A stretch of DNA of 36,405 nt, taken from assembly GCA_005239675.1 (NCBI GenBank), contig SBBO01000030.1:1-36405 (forward strand), in the 5' to 3' direction. The position numbers and the translations under genes are program-made. This document shows positions 24,297 through 33,509 of the stretch, one piece after another. Below the pieces are notes generated by a model. That model worked only from the letters and a program-made list of their open reading frames with translations. It was not told where the DNA came from and made no database searches. This DNA comes from Planctomycetales bacterium. Its GTDB lineage: Bacteria > Omnitrophota > Gorgyraeia > Zapsychrales > Zapsychraceae. The first letter of the stretch is position 1, and each line of letters begins with the position of its first letter.

Positions 24297-26905
24297 GTGC
24301 TCAGTTTCACCTGAATCAATTGGATGGCGTACGCCATGGCTCCATCGATCTTATCGCAGTGTCGGCTGCCGACCTGGGCCAGCTGAGGCTGGCCACCACC
24401 ATGACCATTCATCAAAGGTGCAATTTCTTTGACAACATCCCTGGCGTTAACGCCGCGTTTAACCAGATCATCGGTTAGGGCAACGACAACGGTCGCCGTC
24501 CCATCCGCCTGGGATCCCAAAATAACCGCTGATGATTTTGCCGCTTGCTTGACAAAATCCGCTACACCCTTGAGGGTGTCGATATTAACGGCGTTGATGA
24601 TCTTGTTAAATATCTTGGTTCCTCCGATATCCAAGCTGGATTGGATTTCTGGGCCAAGAGACGCAATGATGGCGTTGAGCTGCGCACGCTGCGCCTTGGC
24701 CTCGTTTTGTTTAGTCTTAGCAAGTTCTGCTTGTTCACGTTCCATGGCCTCTTTTTTTTGAATAAAAAACTCGGCCTCTCTGGCAGTCTTTGCCTCCAAA
24801 CGGCGGATACCTTGAGCGACCGCGCCTTCAGAGGTGATTTTAAAAATTCCAATTTCACTGGTATTCTGTAAGTGCGTCCCTGCGCATAATTCCTGGGAGA
24901 CATCGCCAATAGTAACGACACGGACTCGATCACCATACTTGTCTGCAAAAAAGGCAAGGGCCCCTTTCTTTTTAGCTTCAGCAAGACTTAAGACCTCGTT
25001 TTGGATCGGAATGCCGGAGGCGATTATAGCACTGACACGGTCTTCAATTCTTTTGATCTCTTCCTTGTGTAATGCCTTGGGATGCGAAAAATCGAACCGC
25101 AGCCGGTCTGCGGCAACAAGCGACCCTTGCTGTTGAACATGTCTTCCCAGCACCTCCCGCAATGCCGCCTGCAAAAGATGGGTCGCGGTGTGATTTTTCA
25201 TAATAGCAGTGCGGCATTCGCTGTCAATTTGGGCAACGATCTTTTCTCCAACACGAATTAAACCTTGTTCGACAATACCAAGGTGAATATAGACATCATT
25301 AAATTTTTGCGTATCGGTAACGCGGATCTTACCGTTATTGCCAATAAGATACCCGCTATCGCCGATTTGCCCACCGGCCTTCGCGTAAAACGGTGTTTGA
25401 TCCAGCGCGACCTTGACCCGATCGCCAACAGAGGCCTCGAGGACTTTCTGGTTGTTAATGAATAGGCATAAAATCTTACCGGTGCATTGCCATAGCGCCT
25501 CTTCATATCCCTTAAATTCCGTTTGAGGAATATCTAACTCTAACCCTTCATCGGCGAATACATCCCCAGGCATTTTGCTTGCTGAACGCGATTGCGCCTT
25601 TTGTCTCTCCATCCGCGCATCGTAAATTTTAAATATAGCATCCAACATGAATGGGGCGATACCTCTTACTTCCAAGGCATGGCGGATACGATCGAAGGGT
25701 AACCCATGAGTATCCCGAAAAAGAAACGCTAATTCACCATACCTTTGGATCTTGTCTTCATCGCTCAAGGCAGCGTCTTGGATTACTTTCATTCTCTTCT
25801 CTAGCTCGGGAATTTGTATATTCAATAACGCGACATAGGCCTTTTCTGTTTCTTTAACAATATTGGTAATCGCTTGTTTATTTGTCAAAAGCTCGGGATA
25901 TGGCTCATGCATGATATCGACCACACCATCGACTAACGTGTATACCGATTCCTTCCATGTCTTCCCATAGCGCAAGGCGATGTCTGTTGCCTCGTAAATC
26001 AATTTCTTGACCACAGCCCCACGTTCTTTGTTGGAAGGAATGACGCCATCATTAATAGCAAAGACAATGGCGCGGGCATGGTCGGCGATGACATGGCAAT
26101 ATTCTTTGGATAAATCTTTGTTTATGTTTTTATGAATACTTTCAATAAGGGGCACAAAAAGGTCTGTTTCATAATTACTCTGTTTGCCCTGCACCACGGC
26201 AACGAGGCGCTCAAGGCCCATACCAGTATCAATATTTTTGTTAGGTAATAGCTCCAAGAGACCCCCATCTCTACGGTCGAATTGTGTAAAGACCAAATTC
26301 CATATCTCCGAGAACCGTCCACACTCGCAAGAAGGGTCACACTCTTTATTTCTGCACTCTGGATTCAGGCCGTAATCAAAGAAAATCTCCGAACACGGGC
26401 CACAGGGTCCATTGGGACCTTTCTCCTTGGCCTCAGCCGGCCAGAAGTTACTGCGGTCGCCTAACCGAACAATTCTCGACGGATCAAGACAAGTTATGGC
26501 CTGCCAGATCTCCTTGGCCTCGTTATCATCCTGGTACACCGAGACCCATAGGTTCTCAGCTGGAATCTTCAAGACCTTAGTCAAGAATTCCCAGGCCCAG
26601 GCAATGGCCTCCTTCTTGAAATAATCACCGAAGGAGAAATTTCCCAGCATCTCAAAGAACGTGTGATGGACGTCGGTCTTCCCGATCTTGCTCAAATCGT
26701 CGGTACGCAGGCACTTCTGCGCCGAGGCCGCCCGGGCGTAATCACCAGCATACCCTAGGAACCGACGCTTGAACTGCTGCATCCCCGCTGTCGTAAAAAG
26801 AACGGTGGGGTCTTCTTTGGGGACCAACGTGTCACTGGCAACAATCGTGTGGCCCTTGGAAGCGAAAAATTCTAAAAACTTTTTTCTGACATCATGAGCA
26901 GTCAT
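24293..26905 (-). CDS. alaS: alanyl-tRNA synthetase
   Basis: AlaS charges tRNA-Ala and clears mischarged serine and glycine. The 870-residue protein has the class II catalytic core at the start (FTTAGMQQFK, QKCLRTDDLSKIGKT, HHTFFEMLGNFSFGDYF), the editing-domain zinc motifs HTATHLLQAALRE and CAGTHLQNT, and a C-terminal C-Ala domain ending MNGHGGGQPQLAQVG. Length is full for the family. It overlaps recX by 4 bases; the recA-recX-alaS order is known from other bacteria. Confidence 0.98.
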   Translation of the reverse strand: MTAHDVRKKFLEFFASKGHTIVASDTLVPKEDPTVLFTTAGMQQFKRRFLGYAGDYARAASAQKCLRTDDLSKIGKTDVHHTFFEMLGNFSFGDYFKKEAIAWAWEFLTKVLKIPAENLWVSVYQDDNEAKEIWQAITCLDPSRIVRLGDRSNFWPAEAKEKGPNGPCGPCSEIFFDYGLNPECRNKECDPSCECGRFSEIWNLVFTQFDRRDGGLLELLPNKNIDTGMGLERLVAVVQGKQSNYETDLFVPLIESIHKNINKDLSKEYCHVIADHARAIVFAINDGVIPSNKERGAVVKKLIYEATDIALRYGKTWKESVYTLVDGVVDIMHEPYPELLTNKQAITNIVKETEKAYVALLNIQIPELEKRMKVIQDAALSDEDKIQRYGELAFLFRDTHGLPFDRIRHALEVRGIAPFMLDAIFKIYDARMERQKAQSRSASKMPGDVFADEGLELDIPQTEFKGYEEALWQCTGKILCLFINNQKVLEASVGDRVKVALDQTPFYAKAGGQIGDSGYLIGNNGKIRVTDTQKFNDVYIHLGIVEQGLIRVGEKIVAQIDSECRTAIMKNHTATHLLQAALREVLGRHVQQQGSLVAADRLRFDFSHPKALHKEEIKRIEDRVSAIIASGIPIQNEVLSLAEAKKKGALAFFADKYGDRVRVVTIGDVSQELCAGTHLQNTSEIGIFKITSEGAVAQGIRRLEAKTAREAEFFIQKKEAMEREQAELAKTKQNEAKAQRAQLNAIIASLGPEIQSSLDIGGTKIFNKIINAVNIDTLKGVADFVKQAAKSSAVILGSQADGTATVVVALTDDLVKRGVNARDVVKEIAPLMNGHGGGQPQLAQVGSRHCDKIDGAMAYAIQLIQVKLST

Positions 26906-27381
26906 AGGTCTCTAATGATTTCTAAGATGACTTGCGGATTAAACCCACGACGCAGAAGGTATCCGTACACCCGCTGTCTTCTTTTAATAGGACTCATAGA
27001 CGAGCATTTGACCACCTGTCGTTGCGCCAATCGACCAACAACATCTCCTTCAGAATAATCGACAGTGGCCTGTGCCCACGCCTCATTGATTATTCCCAAG
27101 GCAATCCCTTTTTCCTTTAATTCAAATCGGATGCGGTGAACACCAAAGGGCTGCGGTAACAAGAGGCGTGAGGCAATCCACTTGCGCGCGAATTGATGGT
27201 CGTCAACAAGCTTGAGCTGCTTAAAATAGCTGATGGTCTGTGTGATCGTCTCCTGGCTGAAACCTCTATGCTGCAACTTGTCGTGCAGCTCTTTTTCACT
27301 ACGAAACCGAATTTTAAGGAGGCGAAAAACATAGTTTTTCGCCTCCTTAAACAGTGGTAGCTCAACAACCGCCTTAGGCAT
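26902..27381 (-). CDS. recX: RecA regulatory protein RecX
   Basis: RecX caps and destabilises RecA filaments. The 159-residue protein has the three-helix repeats of the family: FRLLKIRFRSEKELHDKLQHRGF, then the segment LKLVDDHQFARKWIASRL, then KRRQRVYGYLLRRGFNPQVI. It starts 3 bases after the recA stop and overlaps alaS. A hairpin within the 5' coding region (GGCGAAAAAC on one side, GTTTTTCGCC on the other, 27322-27345) could reduce read-through from recA. Confidence 0.93.
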   Translation of the reverse strand: MPKAVVELPLFKEAKNYVFRLLKIRFRSEKELHDKLQHRGFSQETITQTISYFKQLKLVDDHQFARKWIASRLLLPQPFGVHRIRFELKEKGIALGIINEAWAQATVDYSEGDVVGRLAQRQVVKCSSMSPIKRRQRVYGYLLRRGFNPQVILEIIRDL

Positions 27382-27384
27382 GAT

Positions 27385-28410
27385 CTAAGATTGCTTGACT
27401 TCCTGACGCATCTTAGCGCGTACGGCCTTTTCAATCTTGTCCAATAGCTTGGGGTTTTCCTTCAAGAACTTACGCGCGTTCTCCTTACCCTGCCCGATCT
27501 TTTCATTCTCAAAGGCCAGCCACGCGCCCGATTTCTCAACGACCCCGCATTGAACGCCTGAATCAAGTACATCCGAGCTACGAGAAATCCCTTCGTCAAA
27601 ATATATCTCAAACTCTGTTTCCTTAAAAGGCGCGGCGACTTTATTCTTGACGATCTTGGCCCTGACGCGGTTGCCGATATATTCTTCGCCTTGTTTGATG
27701 GAATCCAACCGGCGCAGGTCAATGCGTATCGAGGCGTAAAATTTCAACGCCCGCCCGCCGGTGGTTGTCTCCGGTGAACCAAACATGACACCGATCTTCA
27801 TACGGATTTGATTGATAAAAATAATGCAAGTCTTAGACTTGGCTATGGCGCCGGTTAGTTTGCGTAGCGCCTGGGACATGAGTCGAGCCTGCAGACCCAT
27901 ATGGGCATCCCCCATCTCTCCCTCAATCTCCGCCCGGGGGGTAAGGGCCGCAACAGAATCAATCACAACCAAGTCCACGGCATTCGAGCGCACCAACGTC
28001 TCGGCGATCTCGAGGGCTTGTTCACCGGTATCTGGCTGAGAAATCAAGAGCTGGTCCAGTTTGACTCCGACCTTACCTGCATAAGTGGAATCAAAGGCGT
28101 GTTCCGCATCGATAAAGGCCGCGGTCCCCCCCGCCTTCTGGATCTGCGCAATGACGCTTAAGGTAAGCGTTGTCTTTCCCGAGGATTCTGGACCGTAAAT
28201 CTCGATGACGCGCCCGCGGGGCATACCCCCCACCCCCAATGCCGCATCCAGCGCCAGAGACCCTGTTGGGATGGTTTCAACGTCTGTCTTGACTGTCCCA
28301 TCCAACTTCATGATAGAACCTTTACCAAATTGCTTCTCAATCTGCGATAACGCCAATTCCAGTGCTTTCTTGCGGCTCTCCAAATCAACGGCCTTCTTCT
28401 GCTCTACCAT
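27385..28410 (-). CDS. recA: recombinase RecA
   Basis: RecA forms ATP-dependent filaments on single-stranded DNA for strand exchange and SOS induction. The 341-residue protein shows Walker [19 protein letters not shown], the L1/L2 loop regions, and [22 protein letters not shown]. Length is normal. GGGAGG lies before the ATG, and a perfect-consensus promoter lies about 150 bases upstream. It heads a gapless ten-gene run down to trpE. Confidence 0.98.
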   Translation of the reverse strand: MVEQKKAVDLESRKKALELALSQIEKQFGKGSIMKLDGTVKTDVETIPTGSLALDAALGVGGMPRGRVIEIYGPESSGKTTLTLSVIAQIQKAGGTAAFIDAEHAFDSTYAGKVGVKLDQLLISQPDTGEQALEIAETLVRSNAVDLVVIDSVAALTPRAEIEGEMGDAHMGLQARLMSQALRKLTGAIAKSKTCIIFINQIRMKIGVMFGSPETTTGGRALKFYASIRIDLRRLDSIKQGEEYIGNRVRAKIVKNKVAAPFKETEFEIYFDEGISRSSDVLDSGVQCGVVEKSGAWLAFENEKIGQGKENARKFLKENPKLLDKIEKAVRAKMRQEVKQS

Positions 28411-28557
28411 AAGACGCCTCCCTTACGTTGGAATGTCCTTAACTATCCAAAGAATCCAGATTATAATTATACAAGACGAAAACTATCCACCCATCCATTG
28501 ACCTGCATTGAAAAAATATTGCACCAAGATGCTTACGGGTTCACACTGAAGGGGCTC

Positions 28558-28586
28558 ATTATAACCTTTGTTACTGAATGTGTCAA
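28558..28586 (-). promoter_or_regulatory. perfect-consensus sigma70 promoter for the recA run
   Basis: On the minus strand TTGACA (28586-28581) and TATAAT (28563-28558) are separated by exactly 17 bases, a full match to the consensus. Transcription would begin near 28551, giving a recA leader of about 140 bases. The leader contains a second AT-rich TATAATTATAAT stretch. I could not find a recognisable LexA box of the E. coli or Gram-positive type. The rest of 28411-28679 holds no gene that I can support. Confidence 0.8.
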
Positions 28587-28679
28587 TGAATTATAAAGCA
28601 CACCCAAGGGTAATAACCCATTGAAACCAATAAGATTAGAAGATACAATGGATAGTGTCAATTGCTCTCTGCAGGCCCC

Positions 28680-30464
28680 TTAACGACTTTCTGAACTTGA
28701 CTGGGCACACTGACTCATCAAGGGTGTGATTTCTTTAGTCAGAGATGGTCTAATTTGAATCAATCGTCCAAAAAAAATGTTAGCCTCTGCGCAAAGGCCC
28801 AATCGCTGGGACACCTGTCCTAGCTGAAATAGGACATCAGGGGTATCGGGCTGCAGCTGCGCTACCCTCTTGAATGTAGCAAGACTCTGGAGATAATCCC
28901 CTGCCTGCATCTGAACAAATCCCAGGTTATACAAGGCATCGACCTGGTAGGGATTCCATGACAGTATCTTCTCATACAACCCTCGGGCGCTGTCTAAATC
29001 TAGCGAGTGTGTATACACATTAGCCAGATTGTAGATGGCATTGGTATCCTGGGGGCGCAGTTCGAGGGCTTTCTGGTAGCATTCTTTTGCCTTGACCCAA
29101 TCGCTCTTTTTCTCATAAACCGCCCCTGATTTAACAAACCGGTAAAAATCAATATACTCGTTAGGTAGGGCCTGCGGCGGCAATGCGACCATAAAGAGCG
29201 CAACAGCGATCAATACCATAACGGCATGGTGTATGTTTTTTCTGCGGACCTCCTTCATGAGCCAAAATACCGCATAAACCTCATAGATGAGTAAAAAAGG
29301 TAAAATAGTTGCGCGGTGACGGTGCGTCAGAAAAAAAATAAGGGTTAAAACTAGCTGGCTTAAAATCATGCCTAGCGGATAAATCGTCCCTGGGAACCGA
29401 CGGGCCGCAACAATCCCCACCATCGCCAAGGGACAGACCAACCAGAAACCATTAAGATCGAGGTATCGTTTCCAGTCCCGCTGGAAAAGCAAATCCAGGT
29501 CATAACTATTTTCTGTTTCAGTAACGAACAGTGCTAACTTTCGAAATATCAAATGCCCATACTCACGCGGATTATCAAGGATAAAAGCCAGCGCCTGATC
29601 GCGCCAGAAATAGGACACCTCTGGAGGGTTGAGCGATCGCCCAGCGAGCGCCTGGGCAATGATTGCCTGATCCGCATCCTGTCCCTGATGGCTGGGGCGG
29701 ATAAAGTCCATATTCTCAAAAACACCTGATGCCTGCGGATGGTTGCCCGCGTAAAAACTCAATCCGCTTTGGGGGCTAATCCATATCCAATGGCCTGAAA
29801 CAATTTTATGACGCAGGCCATTGGCCCCTAATACGAGGAAGAAACCCACCAGGAGGGGGACAAAGACCTTGACCATGACTTGAACACCTTGGCGCTGATA
29901 AAAAATAAAAAGATAAATCGATATTAAGGCAATGAATATTAATATTTTACCATCCCCCAGCGCTGTCAGGCCCAATAGGATCCCTAGGACAAACCGTTCC
30001 TGCAAGGCTAACTTGGTGTCATTGAGCAGTGCCAAGACAAGGACAAGGCTTAAGGCGGTGATGACGGGGACTGGCATCATGAGCCAGTCGTAGTGAATCG
30101 CGGTAAAACTGCAGGCTAACAGCAGGCCAGATAAAACGGCGATTGCCTTTTTCTCTGGAAATAGGGTACGGGCCACCGCATAAGTCAAGACGCAATTGAC
30201 CGAGCCAAGGAGGATATGAAAAAACCGTACCGCCAATATATTGGCCAGCGCGAGGCGCTCCCATATGGCCAGGACATAAGGATATAACGGAAGCCCCCAG
30301 AAATCTTTACCTCCCAGCCAGTCGCCACGGGCAATCGCAAGGGCCCACTGTTGATAATATAAAACATCCGCGCTGGGATGATCGTAGAAAAAGTAATTCT
30401 TTTCAAGGAAAACCCAGTACGCACAGCGCAAAGCTAGGGCAATAAAGAAAATGGCGAGCTTCAC
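28680..30464 (-). CDS. polytopic membrane glycosyltransferase-like protein with C-terminal TPRs
   Basis: The 594-residue protein has about ten to eleven membrane segments in residues 1 to 440, in the pattern of GT-C enzymes of the PMT/ArnT type. An acidic loop (FYDHPSADVLYYQQWA) follows the first segment where GT-C proteins hold catalytic acids. From about residue 440 to 580 there are three to four TPR units (DWVKAKECYQKALELRPQ, DSARGLYEKILSWNPY and similar). Such proteins use lipid-linked sugars, but donor and target here are unknown. It starts inside the last 4 bases of rsmE. Confidence 0.75.
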   Translation of the reverse strand: MKLAIFFIALALRCAYWVFLEKNYFFYDHPSADVLYYQQWALAIARGDWLGGKDFWGLPLYPYVLAIWERLALANILAVRFFHILLGSVNCVLTYAVARTLFPEKKAIAVLSGLLLACSFTAIHYDWLMMPVPVITALSLVLVLALLNDTKLALQERFVLGILLGLTALGDGKILIFIALISIYLFIFYQRQGVQVMVKVFVPLLVGFFLVLGANGLRHKIVSGHWIWISPQSGLSFYAGNHPQASGVFENMDFIRPSHQGQDADQAIIAQALAGRSLNPPEVSYFWRDQALAFILDNPREYGHLIFRKLALFVTETENSYDLDLLFQRDWKRYLDLNGFWLVCPLAMVGIVAARRFPGTIYPLGMILSQLVLTLIFFLTHRHRATILPFLLIYEVYAVFWLMKEVRRKNIHHAVMVLIAVALFMVALPPQALPNEYIDFYRFVKSGAVYEKKSDWVKAKECYQKALELRPQDTNAIYNLANVYTHSLDLDSARGLYEKILSWNPYQVDALYNLGFVQMQAGDYLQSLATFKRVAQLQPDTPDVLFQLGQVSQRLGLCAEANIFFGRLIQIRPSLTKEITPLMSQCAQSSSESR

Positions 30465-31219
30465 GAGAAAGACTTCCTTGCGTCGTCATAATGGAGCTGA
30501 GCACAGATAACGACCGTCAAGGCAGCCGTCTCCACTTTAAGCACATTGCCTCCTAACGAAACAGGGATGCAACCGTGACTTTGGGCTAGGGCATACTCGG
30601 GGGCGGTGAAATCACCCTCAGGGCCGATAAAAAATGCAATCTGTGATGGCAGAGAAATGGACCGCAAGGCCGCTAATATATTCTTACGTTCGCCAATGAG
30701 GCTCGGGATAAAAATGACGGTTGATGACCTTTGCTGCAGGAGCTGCAACGCATATTGAAAAGTTGCAACTGGATAGATAATCGGCACGCTCAGGCGCTGG
30801 GATTGTTTGGCCGCATTGACGGCAACCTTTTGATAACGGGCAATTTTTGACTCGCCTTGGTCGGCCTTAAGACGTACCTGAGTGCGCGCTGTCTTTAAGG
30901 GGATAATTTCGTCTACCCCCAATTCCGTTGCCTTCTCGACAATCGTCTCAAATTTACTTCTTTGCGGGATGGCGCAGGCTAAGATGATTCGTGGCGATGC
31001 CAAGCGATGCCTTCGCAGAGACTTAACGGCCAGTGTTACCTGTTGCGGGGCACTGGTTAAAATGGTGCCAGTCGCCTCTTCTCCCTTCTCATTAAAGACT
31101 TGGATCGTATCCCCTTGACGAAGCCGTAGGACATTGCGCAGATGGTGCAATTCTCTAGGATCGGTGATAGCAACGGGGAGGTCGCTAAAATTCAATTGGG
31201 GGCAAAAAAATCGATGCAT
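30461..31219 (-). CDS. rsmE: 16S rRNA (uracil1498-N3)-methyltransferase
   Basis: RsmE methylates U1498 of 16S rRNA with S-adenosylmethionine. The 252-residue protein has the PUA-like start (HRFFCPQ, HHLRNVLRLRQGD), the conserved ATELGVDEIIPLKTART and the C-terminal SPOUT knot IAFFIGPEGDFTAPE...LGGNVLKVETAAL. The knot has KVETA where most relatives have R-ETA. It lies 16 bases after tRNA-Ala and is probably read from the tRNA promoter. Confidence 0.95.
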   Translation of the reverse strand: MHRFFCPQLNFSDLPVAITDPRELHHLRNVLRLRQGDTIQVFNEKGEEATGTILTSAPQQVTLAVKSLRRHRLASPRIILACAIPQRSKFETIVEKATELGVDEIIPLKTARTQVRLKADQGESKIARYQKVAVNAAKQSQRLSVPIIYPVATFQYALQLLQQRSSTVIFIPSLIGERKNILAALRSISLPSQIAFFIGPEGDFTAPEYALAQSHGCIPVSLGGNVLKVETAALTVVICAQLHYDDARKSFS

Positions 31220-31235
31220 GATTAGATTAAGGAAT

Positions 31236-31307
31236 GGATCGGAGGGGAATTGAACCCCTAACCTCTTGATTGCGAACCAAGCGCTCTCCCAATTGAGCTA
31301 CCGACCC
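31236..31307 (-). tRNA. tRNA-Ala (CGC anticodon)
   Basis: A 72-base cloverleaf folds on the minus strand, with acceptor GGGTCGG/CCGATCC, D arm GCTC...GAGC, anticodon stem CTTGG/TCAAG with loop TTCGCAA, and T loop TTCAATT. The third acceptor pair is G-U, the alanine identity element, and the discriminator base is A, which supports alanine independently of the anticodon. CCA is not encoded. It has no duplicated acceptor strand upstream, unlike the 5397-5839 cluster. Confidence 0.95.
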
Positions 31308-31321
31308 AGCAAATAAAGATT

Positions 31322-31349
31322 ATTATAAGGATTCCACCGTGGCGTGCAA
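31322..31349 (-). promoter_or_regulatory. promoter for tRNA-Ala and rsmE
   Basis: On the minus strand TTGCAC (31349-31344) and a perfect TATAAT (31327-31322) are 16 bases apart. The start would fall near 31315, about 8 bases before the tRNA. Confidence 0.6.
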
Positions 31350-31372
31350 CAATTTTACCAAAAGACTCCCCT

Positions 31373-33394
31373 CTAATGAAATTCATTGGCCAAGGCCTGA
31401 GCCCTGCCCATGAGGTCTCTTACCTCTTGATTGTCCTTGTCCAATCGCAAGGCCTGCTCCCAGATCCTAATTGCCTGATCAAACTGACCCAGATTGCCTG
31501 CGAACTTTCCCATCTGAATATAAATCTCTACTCGGCCGGGGTCCCTTGCCAGGGCCCTGTGAAACGATCTTATGGCAAGCTCATAGTGTTGATTTTCCGC
31601 CATCAATTCGGCCAATCTTAAATACAACGTCGCAGAATACGATGCCCTTAAAATATGATCCATTTGTGTAATCAGGGTTTCCTGCGCACCGGTTAAAGAA
31701 AGAACCTTCCAGCGCCCCAGCAGGGTCTCCTCATGATGAGGATCGATTAAAAGATTCTCTTGGTAAAGCTTCAAGGCCTCGGGCCAGTTTTTCTCTTGAA
31801 TATAAATGAAGGCAAGATTTAAACGCGACTCCAGAGAATAAGGATTGTATCTGATCGCTTGACGAAAATAATGCCTTGCCTGATCTGGGTTATTCAACTC
31901 CCGGTGCACAACACCTAAATTATTGGCGATAACCGATGATCGGGGATAAAGTTCTAACGCCCGGCCCAACTCTTGCAATGCTAAGGGGATATTTTTCTCT
32001 TGTTGCGCGATAAGGCCAAGATTAACATGGATTTGCCAATCTAGCGGCGCACCTTCCAAGGCACGATGATAAGCCTCCTTTGCCTCTTGGAGTCGTCCCT
32101 CCTTCATTAAGGCAGAGGCCAAATAAAACGTAATCCCCTTGTGGGGTGCAGAATGCTTAAGCCAGTAGCGACAATACTGAACTTCATTACCCCATAAGCC
32201 GTTCAAATAGCGGCTCCAAGATATTAGTACGATCACAATAATGAAAATGGAAAAGGTATACCATGTTCTGTTGATGACCTTCTTTAGCTGTAGCATATAG
32301 TGCGCGAGGATAACAAACATGCCTAGCGATGGGAAAAAAAGCCAATGCGGCTCTAAGATAAATCCGTGATGCAATTCAAAAGAAGATCCCACCAGGACAG
32401 GCAAAAAACCCAATAATAATATCGAAAGCCCCCAGAGTTTAACTCGATCGCTCTTGTGTAGATAGTAAAACCAAAGGACGATGATGAGAGTAAACATAAA
32501 AAACCAAACCCAAAAATAGGTGGTCACAGGGGCGGTGGTCCATTTAATGACGATGCCATCAGGATAAAAAAACTTGGAGATATACCAAAAAAATAATTTT
32601 ATATTCGATGCCCATAAGGATAGTGGTTGAGAAAAAGAGATTAAAAGTTTATCCCAGACACTACTTTTTAAACTGGCGTGGTTGACGCGAAACAGCACAT
32701 AGCCTAAGGAAATAACGATATAAGGTGACAATAGGACCATAGTGCGTTGATAATATTTCTTTTCCAATAGCCATAGGGTAGCGAACATATACAACGGCAG
32801 GGCGAGCGTTGTCTCATGACACAGCAAACCTATCAAATACAAAACGCAGCTGGCCAATAACGCCAGTGCACCTCGTGACAATTCAAGGGCCCGCAGGAAA
32901 AGCAAAAGTGATCCGGCCATCGCCATCATTTGAATGGCAAAGACGCTGGCGGTAATATAATTAATAAATAATCCGTTGATTGGATGCACCGCGTAAAACA
33001 CAGCGACCAATGTCGCGCATTCTGGGTTATTAAGCAAACGTTGGACTAAGTGATAAAAAACGATCACGCACCCTAGGAATAAAATACAATTAACCCAATG
33101 ATACCCAACGACATCCTCACGAAAGAATATATAACAGATCATCGGCACGAGGTGGGCCAGCGGACGATAATAAACCTCGGGGCGGGCATCTTCAATGTTC
33201 AAATATTGTTGTTTATCAGGAATAAACTGATAACGCAGGTATTGGAGGTGATGAATCTTGGTATCTTGTAAGATCAAGCCGTCATCATCCATCATAAAAT
33301 TATTTCTTAGACTATTTGAAAAAGTCAAGAGGATAAGGATAAAGATGATGGCAGGTAACAATAAAAAATGGGGTCTTGCCCCGATGGAAGACAT
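31373..33394 (-). CDS. TMTC/PMT-like polytopic membrane protein with TPR tail
   Basis: The 673-residue protein has about ten membrane segments in residues 1-400 and about seven TPR units from 410 to 665 (EGRLQEAKEAYHRALEGAP, IPLALQELGRALELYP, NPDQARHYFRQAIRYNP and so on). The first loop reads NNFMMDDDGLILQDTKI with YYRPLAH following. This is the acidic-loop layout of eukaryotic TMTC O-mannosyltransferases and many bacterial relatives. It may transfer sugars to exported proteins; this is not shown. It sits between the prepilin operon and tRNA-Ala. The 115 bases upstream hold no strong promoter. Confidence 0.75.
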   Translation of the reverse strand: MSSIGARPHFLLLPAIIFILILLTFSNSLRNNFMMDDDGLILQDTKIHHLQYLRYQFIPDKQQYLNIEDARPEVYYRPLAHLVPMICYIFFREDVVGYHWVNCILFLGCVIVFYHLVQRLLNNPECATLVAVFYAVHPINGLFINYITASVFAIQMMAMAGSLLLFLRALELSRGALALLASCVLYLIGLLCHETTLALPLYMFATLWLLEKKYYQRTMVLLSPYIVISLGYVLFRVNHASLKSSVWDKLLISFSQPLSLWASNIKLFFWYISKFFYPDGIVIKWTTAPVTTYFWVWFFMFTLIIVLWFYYLHKSDRVKLWGLSILLLGFLPVLVGSSFELHHGFILEPHWLFFPSLGMFVILAHYMLQLKKVINRTWYTFSIFIIVIVLISWSRYLNGLWGNEVQYCRYWLKHSAPHKGITFYLASALMKEGRLQEAKEAYHRALEGAPLDWQIHVNLGLIAQQEKNIPLALQELGRALELYPRSSVIANNLGVVHRELNNPDQARHYFRQAIRYNPYSLESRLNLAFIYIQEKNWPEALKLYQENLLIDPHHEETLLGRWKVLSLTGAQETLITQMDHILRASYSATLYLRLAELMAENQHYELAIRSFHRALARDPGRVEIYIQMGKFAGNLGQFDQAIRIWEQALRLDKDNQEVRDLMGRAQALANEFH

Positions 33395-33509
33395 TTCTTA
33401 AAGGGACAGTAGGCTATAACATTAATTCTTCAGGGGGGCCCAAAGACAAGATCTGCTTATTCCCATCAACAATTTTTATCACCGTCTAATAGCCTCACCA
33501 GAATGCATA

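Noticed and set aside
28656-28661. Second TTGACA on the minus strand downstream of the GT/TPR gene
   Set aside because: At 17 bases the -10 candidate TAATCT matches only three of six positions; the promoter at 28558-28586 is far better.
33414-33482. 22-codon GTG-started frame between the PilW-like gene and the TPR protein, with GAGG upstream
   Set aside because: Too short and unrecognised; a frame of this length is expected by chance.
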